Source: Adiantum capillus-veneris
Taxonomy: Eukaryota > Streptophyta > Polypodiopsida > Polypodiales > Pteridaceae
Assembly: GCA_014529385.2 (NCBI GenBank)
Contig: CM043963.1
Location: 1,864,001-1,928,000 of the forward strand
Reading direction: 5' to 3'
DNA: 64,000 bases
This document shows positions 21,901-32,046 of the stretch, one piece after another (within the stretch, counting starts at the first letter, position 1; every line of letters starts with the position of its first letter). A program made the position numbers and the translations under genes. The notes under the pieces were generated by a model. It did not search any database. It saw nothing but the letters and a program-made list of their open reading frames with translations, and had not been told where the DNA came from.

Positions 21901-24900
21901 TAGAGGAGGTGCAGGGTCTCCAGCTACAGGGCATGAGAGGGATGCAGAGCATGTGCCAGGATATCTCAAAGGCAGTTCCAGCTGAGTGACTCACGCCTCT
22001 CGAGCTAGTAGCACCCAGGTGGATGGGGGCCTTCACAACGACTGGAGGTTCTCATCTCAGTCAGGGCCTGCTCAGAAACTGTTCCATCCCTTTTCTTCAA
22101 GCTTCAAGGGGGGGAATGCTTACAGCCAGTTGCAGTAGAGGCCCCGCAGGTGGCAGAGTGCTGTTTTCAAAGGATCCGAGTAGTGGGCATCTGTGGGAGG
22201 ACTTGTGTCATCGATCATGACCCAGCATCTCTTGAGACTGGACACTGCAGGCTGTGGGCTTGGGAGTGTTGTCCACTGGCACGAGTATAGTGGGATCCTG
22301 GTGAGTGGCTCTGGAGGGACCCTTTCTCTTCTGTAGACCACCTAGGTGTCCCGTTCTTTCAGTACACTGTTCGGCTGGGACATCATATACTAGCAGCACA
22401 GAGAGAGGCCCGTCCCGCTGCAGCACCTCACTGGTAGGAGGAGGGTCTCACAGCTGATTTCTTGGCAGCCTTCTGGGAGATGTTGTGGGACTCCAGACAG
22501 CCGAGGCGAGTCACCCTGTTTCAATGGCTGGTCGCACACAGAGCTACAGCAATTGGGAGCTGGGAGCCGGCTAGTGCATACTGGTCTCTCGGCCGCATGT
22601 GCACCTTCTGACCATCATGTGGAGAGTCAGCGTCACTGTCTTTGGGACTGTCCTTCGACACAGCAGGTGTGGCTTCGAGTTCTTCGGCTGATGCCTGCTC
22701 TCTCCACGGCTCAACAGTACACTTGGGGAGCAGCGGCTTGGTCCACCCTCAAGGGCCCGGAACTTCAGTTTGAGCTATCTTCCACCAGCAAGACGATAGT
22801 GATGCAGGAGGGGCGACCTACACTCCAGCCAGCCACCACAGAGCTTACTCCACAGGAGTGGTGCAGTGAGAGAGAGGAGTGTTGGGAGCTCATCAGTGGC
22901 CTGACACTCTGGTTCATCTGGCGGGCCCGTTGCTTCTGCATCTTTGAGGCTCGTCCTGTGCCACCAGCAAAGACTGTTCGCGATTTTTGGCTAGAGTTGA
23001 TCCACACTCTCGGAGGTCAGCTCGAGAGAATACAGGGCAACTTCGACCGCATGCGGGAGCACAGAGAGGCTTTCCTTGGACTCTGACGTCCTGGGCCTTT
23101 CTACACCATGGTCCAGGGTGTACTCCGATGGCACTACCGACCACTTGTGTGGCTTTTCTCTCCCCCAATTTCTTGATTTAGCCCCATTGTACATATGCTC
23201 GTTTTTTCATTGGGAGAGTCTCCCCACCATGGTTGTTGTAGCCCTCTCTTAAAGAGGTGGTTGTAGCCCTATGGGCAGTTTCAGTAACTAATAGAAGGAT
23301 CTTTTTCTCGGAAAAAAAAAGTTAAACTATTGGTAAACTCACTTGAGTTTTCTATTGAATAACGACCACTGGTTGAAAATCTGTAAGGTATTCCAATGGT
23401 TTGTCTGGAACAGTAAAATCCTCTTGAAGGGATGTCGTAGACTGAGACAGAGTAGTGTTTGGAGGCATATCCATCTGTAAAGGTTTACTTGTGGAACAAG
23501 TTGTGTCCAAAGATTCAGTTGCAACCACTAAAGTCGTGCTGCAAGAGTCTGTATCTGTTTTATCCTTTGCACTGCTGAAGGTGAGGACTGGTGTCTTTAA
23601 GTTTGAAAAATTATCATTCACCACTATATTTGGTATTTGTTCAGAGACAAAGACTTTATTCTACAAGGGCGGTGATGAGGCGACTTTTTCTGCCTGGATC
23701 ACGGCCATAAAAGGGGTTATGTGTTTGTCCGTTGTCACGCAAGAACTGGAATCTTCTGAATCTTCAGCTTTCTCAACGGGTATTAAGGCTTTCAATTGAG
23801 AAGGGGGAGGTCGAGGGAGCTGTTGCCTCTTAGACCTCTGAAGGATCCTCTTCCACAAGGAAAGGATCAATAAATCTTCAACTTTGCCACCATTAGTCAA
23901 GAAAGACTTAAATGTAGGGAATGGCTCGCGAGGGGGAACTTGTCCAGCGTCGCGGCATTCACGACCGTGAACTCGACTAGGGTCGGATATATGTGCCACT
24001 AAGTAAGCCCATCTTGATATCGTTGATGATCCTTTGGAAGCTTCATGTTGCTGCTTTTATTGCTGATGATTCCAATAAGAAGTTAGTTGCTTAGAACTAT
24101 AACATTTCCAAGAATATTCATGCTAAGACTTTTGTTGCTCGCACGAAGGTACTTTGTGTCTAGTTGTCTCTGACAAACCATGCTTTGGGTGAGAATTTGA
24201 GTTCCGAGGCCTTTGGTTTGAGTGGTTTTTCTTGGTCAACCACTGAAGCCTCGGAAGAAGGTGACAAAGAAGCAGCATTAGTCATCCGAGAGGTTGTAGG
24301 ACGACTCTGAGAAGTGTTTTGCATCTACATCTACTCCAAGCGAATGTGAATTGATGCGAGACTTGTCGAAATTGCTGCCATCTTCTTTTTGAGAAATGCT
24401 ATCGGGTCCTCAAGTGGAATAGAGTCGTTCCATCTTGTGATTCGGCCATGCCGACTGCTTAAGAGGGAGTAATTGATAACTTGAAATAAGCTCACGCCGA
24501 GGCTCGAGAACTGAAACCTGTGCGGGAGTAGATGTTGCTGCAAGAACAGGTTCCGGAACGAGTACTCCGGGAACAAGAACGGTATCTAGAACGGGTTCCG
24601 GCTCCAGGATATCGGGTACGAGAGAGGATACGCCGGCAATTCTGTGTCAAGAACCTCGTCTATGTACGGGAGATATGGGACGGGTACATTGAATTCTCCG
24701 TCAGCCATGATGGCGAAGGGTCCCGCACGCAAAAAGTGCACACAGAGCTAGCGCTGTTGAGGGTGCAAATCTAAACGCTGCTTGCTGAGTGTCATTAGGC
24801 CTCACGTAAGTGAATTGGGGAAATTTAACATATCAAGTGAGTTCACATGAGGGTTTTAAACAAAAATAAGGGGTTGGCCGATCACTTGAAGGTATCAAAA

Positions 24901-27900
24901 GTGAGTTCAATATTTAACTCAATTCTTTACCGCTGCTGACTGTTTACGTAAACAAAAAGACCAGCGAACAGCAATTCAGCCAAAAAATGTTTTCACAAAG
25001 GGGTAGCAGCCAGCACAAGGAGGCAAATTCAGCCAGCGATTCAGCAAATTAGTGTGACGGGTTTTTTTTGCCGTGTGGAGGCAGCCTGCTGGAAACTCCA
25101 TCGCTTTGTCAATAACACCTCTTGGGGAGAAGGGGTGTGGCGTGAGCGAAGGATGCCCTTCCATGGTGCCCTTTCACGAAGAGGCGTGCCCGTTGATGTG
25201 CAATAACCAGGGAAGGTATTCAACTGCTAGCAGAGAGAGTGCCACACCTGCGGTACTCCTATATGCGGAAGGGTGTCAACGCTTGGTGAGGAGGCATGAT
25301 GCTTCGCAAAGGGGTGCATCTACGTTTGTTGAAGGGGCACGGCAAAGAGACACCTCGAGGAGGCAAGGGCGGCTATAAAGAGGCACAGCCCGTTGATAAG
25401 GTGCCGATGAAGAGGTGCATTGCTTCACGCACATCGGGTACGCCATCCCTCCGTATCGCTGAATTATGTGTATTACACGTAGTCTAGAGTAAGGGTTACC
25501 TCATGTTGTCGGAAGAAAAATTGCATTCCATCTTTCTTCTACTTCCATATAACTCCAAGAAGGGGGGGGAGAGGGTGGCGGCGAGGGTGAGAGGCTCCCA
25601 ACCTTTGGGTCTTGGAAAAAATTTTATCTAATACCACTATAAGGATTCTAGTTACTAATCCTTAATTAAGTACTTAAACTCATGATAAAGACTTACGAAA
25701 CTTGAACTTGACTTAGAGATAAGACTCAGAAGACTCTGTGTTTGATTGCTTCATTCATTCCTTGAAATGTGTTACAAGGGCGTTCTTATATAGAAACTGA
25801 AGAGACACGATGAAAAGAGGTCAAGAGACGTGACTCTAGGCCAATAGTCGTGTCCTCCTCCTGTAGAGTCGTGACCCTTCGGCGTAAAGGTGCAGCCATT
25901 CGCTGAAGAGGCATGGAGAACAAGTGCGACTCTTGGGCAAAGGGACGCATCCTTTGGAGAATCGAAGGTCTCGGATCTGCTGCGTCTTCGTATCTGCAAA
26001 AGAATCAAGCAAGAAGGTAATACCAAGACAAAGAATATGTCACAATCGTGACACTCCTGACATGCCAAAGTGGGTTTTGAAGAAATCTTCAATAACAATG
26101 GCAAGAGAAGGAGGTGTCTCTAACTTCTCTTCGGGAATTCTACGAATAACAATGTTCTTGGAACGTCGCTACCGTTCCTTTTACTCCTCTACTGTCACAT
26201 GCACATCTAACCCTATGTGTACGTGGACAAGCTACTTCATGACAAGGGTTCAGTTCAGTTCAGTCAGCCTAGATTCGGAAGTGATCTGGCACTTTTCTGA
26301 GTCTGTTCGCAGACCGTGCATGTCCAGATACTTAGATTAGATGCACATCCTCTGGTTGCACACAGCATGATCATCAGATTTCCATCAGAACCCATCAGGA
26401 GCATTTTTACAGTGCATAGACCTATTTTCCCTATTTTTGACATTTTTCACTTATTATTTTTAAGTGACTTTTGTTGGCAACTAGGTAGGCAATTTTAGCA
26501 AGCAAGTATATAAGCAAACCTAGCGCTAGCACTTTCTGACAGAAGAGGCAGTAGGAACTTCGCGTTCCACAGGCACCTTCTCAACAAGACCCCCCATCGG
26601 CGGTAAACCTAGCGTTTTCAGCCGAGACCAAGCCTAGCGTTTTCAGCATTGCAGAGTCTCCAGCGTTTTGCATTGCAGATCAGTCCGGCAACAGCAGAAC
26701 AGCAAATCAGCCCTAGCGTTAGCAGATTTTCCACAGCAAGACCAGATCAGCCCTAGCGTTTTTGGAGCTGCAGGCACCCTAGCGTTTTGCAGTTTCTCCG
26801 CGACGAAATCAGCAATAGCACCAGCGTTTTTTATTTTCAGCAGTCAAATACCGCAGCAGACCCCCGAACCTCGCAAATCGTACCTTCCCGCAGCAGATCC
26901 TTGTCGCACGGTCAGATCCGCAAAGTTTGCAGTTTCAGCCCGGAAAACGCAGATTTCAGCATCTGCGTTTTCAGCGCGGCGTCGTCGTATCGTCATCATC
27001 GACATCGTCACCAACATAGAGTCAGAATTCAGCAGATAAAGACTTGCAAATTTCAGCCCGTCTCGTCGTCATCGACATTGTCGGCAAGTCCAAGCATTGT
27101 AGAGATTTGTGCAATCATAAGTAGACCGCTCTCGCCATAGAGAGTGGGGCCTTCGGAGGAGGGTTTGACAACATTCTGGTGTCGTATTCTTCTCTCTCTA
27201 TCTCTCAGTCTCAACACCTTCATTCACAGTGTTCACCACTTTGTTTATGTCCATTGCACTCTCTCACTAAAGGAACGGAAGGCTCTCCCTTCCGTAAGTA
27301 AAAGGAACCCTTGAGCACAGTTCGGAGCACTCATCTTGAGCAAAGTTCAACATTCACTTCCATTGCACCTTACATTGGTATCAGAGCTTTGGCAATGTTC
27401 TGTATCACTCAAGGAAAGAACCACGAGAATTTTTTTTGCTTGTTGCGGTCGCATGTAACCCAAGTCTACTTGGGCATGTCGATTCCTAATCGTGTTTTGA
27501 AGAGTGACACGAAACCCAAGAAAGAAGAGCTTGTCCAGCCTCCCCTTGCTCTCTTCTCACTCATTGCGAGCGGACCGTGCACTTTAGCGGCCGGCCAATC
27601 AGCGTGAGGTAGGAAAAAGCAACCTTGGTGTGAGCGCAAAACCGCCAAGGGGTGCGCCCGCAAGGAAGAGTATCGCTCGGGTGAAGAGAAGATCCTTCTC
27701 TAACACAGATTGCAAGCGAAAGAAGAACCGCAAGAACCTCAAGAACCCCAAGAACCTCAAGACCCTCAAGAACTCACGAACCTCAAGAGCCCAAGAACTC
27801 AAGACCCACAAGAACCCAAGTTCCTCATGAACTTAAGAACCCACGATCTCAAAGTATGGTCATCACCCGAAGCGGAATGGATACTTTGCTTGGAGGTGGT

Positions 27901-30900
27901 GAGCATGAAAGTAGCGAAGAAGAATTTTCCCCACTGGGGAGGTTTTTTTGACCCCCTCCCTTTCCCATCTACGTCAAGGATTGCACTAACTCCTATCGAG
28001 GCTTTGGACCACATGTTTATGGAAAGGAAGTTAGAACGGGAAGCAAGGAAGTTAAAACTTGAAGAAAGAAAGGCAGCTCTTGCGCGTGAGCATAAGCAAG
28101 CACGCGCTTGGCGGCCAAAGAAAGAAAGACAGCAATTGATCGTAAGTTCCATGAAGGAATGGAAGCCATAGCACGAGAAAAAAGGGCAGCCATAGAGCGT
28201 ACGCACAAGCAAGCACGCTTGGAAGCCAAAGAACGACAAGCCAAATTGGATCGTGAGCACGAAGAAAGACAACCAGAGAACAAAGAAAGAGAAGGAGAAT
28301 TTGATCGCGAGAACAAAGTAAGAAAAGCAATGAGCGACCGACACATAAAAGAGATGTTGCAACTCTTTTCTCAAGTGCAGGCACAGATGCAAGAGATTCG
28401 GGAAAAGGAGACTCTCTCTGTCTCTTCTTCTCCCAAGCATGACACACATGATTTGCATGATTATGATAAGCATGATGAGTTGAATGATAATGACAAGCAT
28501 GATGATTTGCATGATCAAGATGTGATTACTCACAAGCATGATGACTTGCCAGAAAAAGATGCGATTGTTCACTAGGATGATGGATTGGTTGATACTTTTT
28601 CTAGTGAAGCTAACCTCATTGCAGATTCAATCAATCACGAAGAACCGATCTTGGCTCTCGAGCTTAGGTCCAAAGAACCCTCACAAGAAGTATTATGTGT
28701 TCGCATGATTAGTCAGCACACATTGTTCGAGTGTTTCATTTGTGATCGTTTCCTATATTTTAGTCAGCGTCTTTATGTGATCCCTTTTCATAGGTATGCC
28801 ATATTGTACGTTGAGCACGATTATCTCATGAATGAGCACGAACGTATGCGGATTACTCATGAAAAGATGAAATGTTTGCATTCAAGGAATTCACATTCCA
28901 TCTCTCTTCCTTGGCATGACACAGTATCCGAGAGAGCACAAGAAGGATTGATCATCAAGCATCGGCATTTCCATTGTGATTTGCCACAGTTGATTGATTT
29001 AGATCAGAAAGACAAGTTTCGATTCCATTGTTTGCGTGTGTTTGATGAACGGTTTGGCACTCCATCTATATGTTCATCACATTGCATGCACAATCTTTAA
29101 AAAAGACTAGAATTTTTCCAGTCACTTTACATGGAATGGGTATGTTCATGTTTTTGTGTTGGAAGTGGTTTCAGGAATTTTCAGCCTCGGAGATTCTTGA
29201 AGAAGGTAGACGCATGACTCTAGACGAAGTAGAAGCATTGAAGGAGCCTCAGATGACTTTGTGTCGCTTTCGGCGCGGCCCAAAGAAGAAGGCATTGCAG
29301 ACCTTTATGAAGTTCAAGTATCGCATGACCCACGTATCAGAGTGGGCCGGCAAGGAGTCCTTTCCACGATTCCGGCAGTTGTTGACGATCTTCCTCGACA
29401 CCATACAGTTCGGTACTGGTACCTCACTTTGAAACACGTGCACATCTAACCCTATGTGTACATGGACAAGCTACTTCACGACAAGGGTTCAGTTCAGTTC
29501 AGTCAGCCTAGATTAGGAAGTGATCTGGCACTTTTGTGAGTCTGTTCGCAGACTGTGCATGTCCAGATACTTGATTAGATGCACATCCTCTGGTTGTACA
29601 CAGCATGATCATCAGATTTCCATTAGAACTCATCAGGAGCATTTTTACAATGCATAGACCTATTTTTCCTATTTTTGACATTTTTCACTTATTATTTTTA
29701 AGTGACTTTTGTTGACAACTAGGTAGGGTAATTTTAGCAAGCAAGTATATAAGCAAACCTAGTGCTAGCACTTTCTAGCAGAAGAGGCAGTAGGAACTTC
29801 GCGTTCAACAAGCACCTTCTCAACAAGACCCCCCACCGGTGATAAACCTAGCGTTTTCAACCGAGACCACGCCTAGCGTTTTCAGCATTGCAGAGCCTCC
29901 AGCGTTTTGCATTGCAGATCTGCCCGGCAACAGTAGAATAGCAGATCAGCCCTAGCATTAGCAGATTTTCCACAACAAGACCAGATCAGCCCTAGCGTTT
30001 TTGGAGTTGCAGGCACCCTAGCATTTTGCAGTTTCTCCGCGACGGAATCAGCAGTAGCACAAGTGTTTTTATTTTCAGCAGTCAAATACCGCAGTAGACC
30101 CCCGAACCAAGCATATCTTACCTTCCCGCAGCAGATCCTCGCCACACGGCCAGATCCACGAAGTTTGCAGTTTCAGCCCAGAAAACACAGATTTCAGCAT
30201 CTGCATTTTCAGCGCGTCGTCGTCGTATCGTCGTCATCGACATCGTCACCGACATAGAGTCAGAATTCAGCAGATAAAGATTTGCAGATTTCAGCCCGTC
30301 TCGACGTCGTCCTCATCATCGTCGACATCGTCGGCAAGTCCAAGCATTGTAGAGATTTGTGCAATCATAAGTAGACCGCTCTCGCCATAGAGAGTGGGGC
30401 CTTCGGAGGAGGGTTTGACAACATTCTGGTGTCGTATTCTTCTCTCTCTATCTCTCAGTCTCAGCACCTTCATTCACAGTGTTCACCACTTTGTTTATGT
30501 CCATTGCACTCTCTCACTAAAGGAACGGAAGGCTCTCCCTTCTCTAAGTTAAAAAAACCCTTGAGCCCAGTTCGGAGCACTCATCTTGAGCAAAGTTCAA
30601 CATTCACTTCCGTTGCACCTTACATCTACATCCACATTCTCAATATTATTTGTTTCCTTGCATGAGGGAGGAATTTAGAACCACATTGCTACCACATACA
30701 AAAGCCCAAGACTTGCTTGTGCATAGATTTTTTATGTCGCATACATCCCGACTCATGGTGTCAAATTTCTTCTCTTTCAATACATGGTCATGCTCTACTT
30801 TGCTCATGCGCTCCTTCAAAGCATTCAAGCCCACAAGAGAGCGTTTACATTCCTTGACTTCCTCTTCAAGTTGCATCAAACTTGTTGTTTGCATCTCAAG

Positions 30901-31335
30901 CATCCTCTTGAGATTCTCATTCTCAACCAAAAGAACCCTTAGGGTGTCATTCTCCATTGCAAGTACCCGTAAGTCTTCACCTTGCTTGTTTACGGTCTCT
31001 TGCAACGATACCAAGTATGCCATGATCATGGTTTCTGATTCTCCACACTTCGGAGATTTTGGATCATTTCCTACAATGGTTGTGGACCTTGTTAAAGAAG
31101 AACCCTTGCAAGTGCCGGAAGACATTGTATGTAAAATAAGAGATGAGAGTCGACTTCTCACTTTAGAAATGTTGCGGCAGAAACGTCTTCCATAACTCTG
31201 ATAATTTATGTGTTTACATCAATGCGTAGAGGGCGTCCTACTCTTCAATTGAGGCTATAGATCACCCAAATCGGAGTTCAGATGAAGAAGTTATGACCAA
31301 AAGAGTGAACTGATGTCTACTAGGTCAAAAACGGC

Positions 31336-31392
<57 letters not shown>

Positions 31393-31949
31393 CATGACAC
31401 CCGATTGGGGTCCCAACCAACCCTCTCAAGGGCCCCCACACCGTTGCCGATGTGGTATTTGCTTTTGATTGCGTAAATGAAATGTATACATGCAATATCT
31501 CAAGTGCAGACTCTGCTGACTCGAATGGAAAATGTCGCCACAGTAACTCTTCAATACGAAGCACCTCCGCGGCTGATTTTGAAAGTGCACGAATGCGTGT
31601 GTGTGCAGTGCGAGTGAGAGAAGAGACAAGAGAGAGTGCGGGTGGAGCTTCCCTCAAGCAGGAGAGGAGGGGCTCCTTATTCTTTTGGTATATGAAGAAT
31701 AAGGAAAGGATGTACGGTCCTACTAGCTAAACTACTAGTATGTACAAGAAAATAGATGAGAGACTCTCATCCTATGCCCACTGGCTCGCTCACTTGATCT
31801 ACATACAGCCGTATCGGCTCTAGTGATAGGCGAGCGCAAGTATCCACGATAGAGCTTGCATCCAAATCCCGCAGACAACTTTGTATCGTCTGCATAGCTC
31901 CACAGTGCATCATGCTAGTGTCAGTCATCGTACGACTGAGCTCGCGTCG

Positions 31950-32046
<97 letters not shown>

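Larger units (their letters stand above)
13399..23320 (+). mobile_element. LINE-A: L1-type LINE, nearly full length, split by an hAT element
   Basis: Plus-strand order: GC-rich 5' region with poly-C runs, ORF1 (DUF4283-like domain, then CCHC knuckle), ORF2 with apurinic endonuclease, RT and C-terminal zinc-binding segment, then an A9 tail (23312-23320). The outer flanks carry GTTAAA at 13393-13398 and 23321-23326, a short target duplication. Without the hAT insert the length is about 6.8 kb, which fits plant L1 elements. It lies inside the internal region of the minus-strand LTR element. ORF2 has several stops (mostly TAG) and frameshifts, so it is inactive. Confidence 0.85.
12694..26053 (-). 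mobile_element. LTR retrotransposon (minus strand, non-autonomous), interrupted by LINE-A
   Basis: Two similar terminal repeats of about 410 bp lie at 12694-13103 and 25638-26053. The outer flanks are CTCCT at 12689-12693 and at 26054-26058, a perfect 5-bp duplication inside LINE-B. On the minus strand the right copy is followed by TGGTATTAGA, close to the initiator-tRNA primer site. That makes 25638-26053 the 5' LTR and the element minus-strand. After LINE-A is removed the internal region is only about 2.6 kb (13104-13398 plus 23321-25637). I see no protease, RT or integrase, so it must move in trans. Confidence 0.85.
26193..30624 (+). mobile_element. Non-autonomous LTR retrotransposon with 1.2-kb LTRs
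   Basis: The LTRs are 26193-27374 and 29430-30624, starting TG and ending TTACA. TCTAC flanks both sides (26188-26192 and 30625-30629). The 5' LTR is followed by TTGGTATCAGAGC (27375-27387), an exact match to the plant initiator tRNA-Met primer site, so the element is plus-strand. The internal region is about 2.05 kb and encodes a charged coiled-coil protein but no protease, RT or integrase that I can see. A purine tract before the 3' LTR is not obvious. The element sits in LINE-B ORF1. Confidence 0.9.
10645..31322 (-). mobile_element. LINE-B: L1-type LINE on the minus strand, split by three later insertions
   Basis: Four segments are collinear with LINE-C (60.3-62.8 kb, plus): 31322-30625, 26192-26054, 12693-12588 and 11978-10645. 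Removing the LTR elements at 26193-30624 and 12694-26053, with one copy of each target duplication, rejoins LINE-B sequence exactly where LINE-C is continuous. For example CCCACTTTGGCATGTC at 26.06 kb is followed by TTATCGTTTATGGAGCACA at 12.68 kb. Compared with LINE-C, about 420 bp of ORF1 end and 5' ORF2 is missing near 12.6 kb. The 3' end is truncated inside the RT region. Confidence 0.85.

Noticed and set aside
12694-26053. The two 410-bp repeats as independent solo LTRs
   Set aside because: The matching outer flanks (CTCCT) and the exact rejoining of LINE-B show they are the two LTRs of one element.
27799-28572. 257-codon minus-strand frame
   Set aside because: It is antisense to the plus-strand coiled-coil ORF of an LTR element whose orientation is fixed by its primer site. 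Its hydrophobic composition reflects the antisense of Lys/Glu codons.
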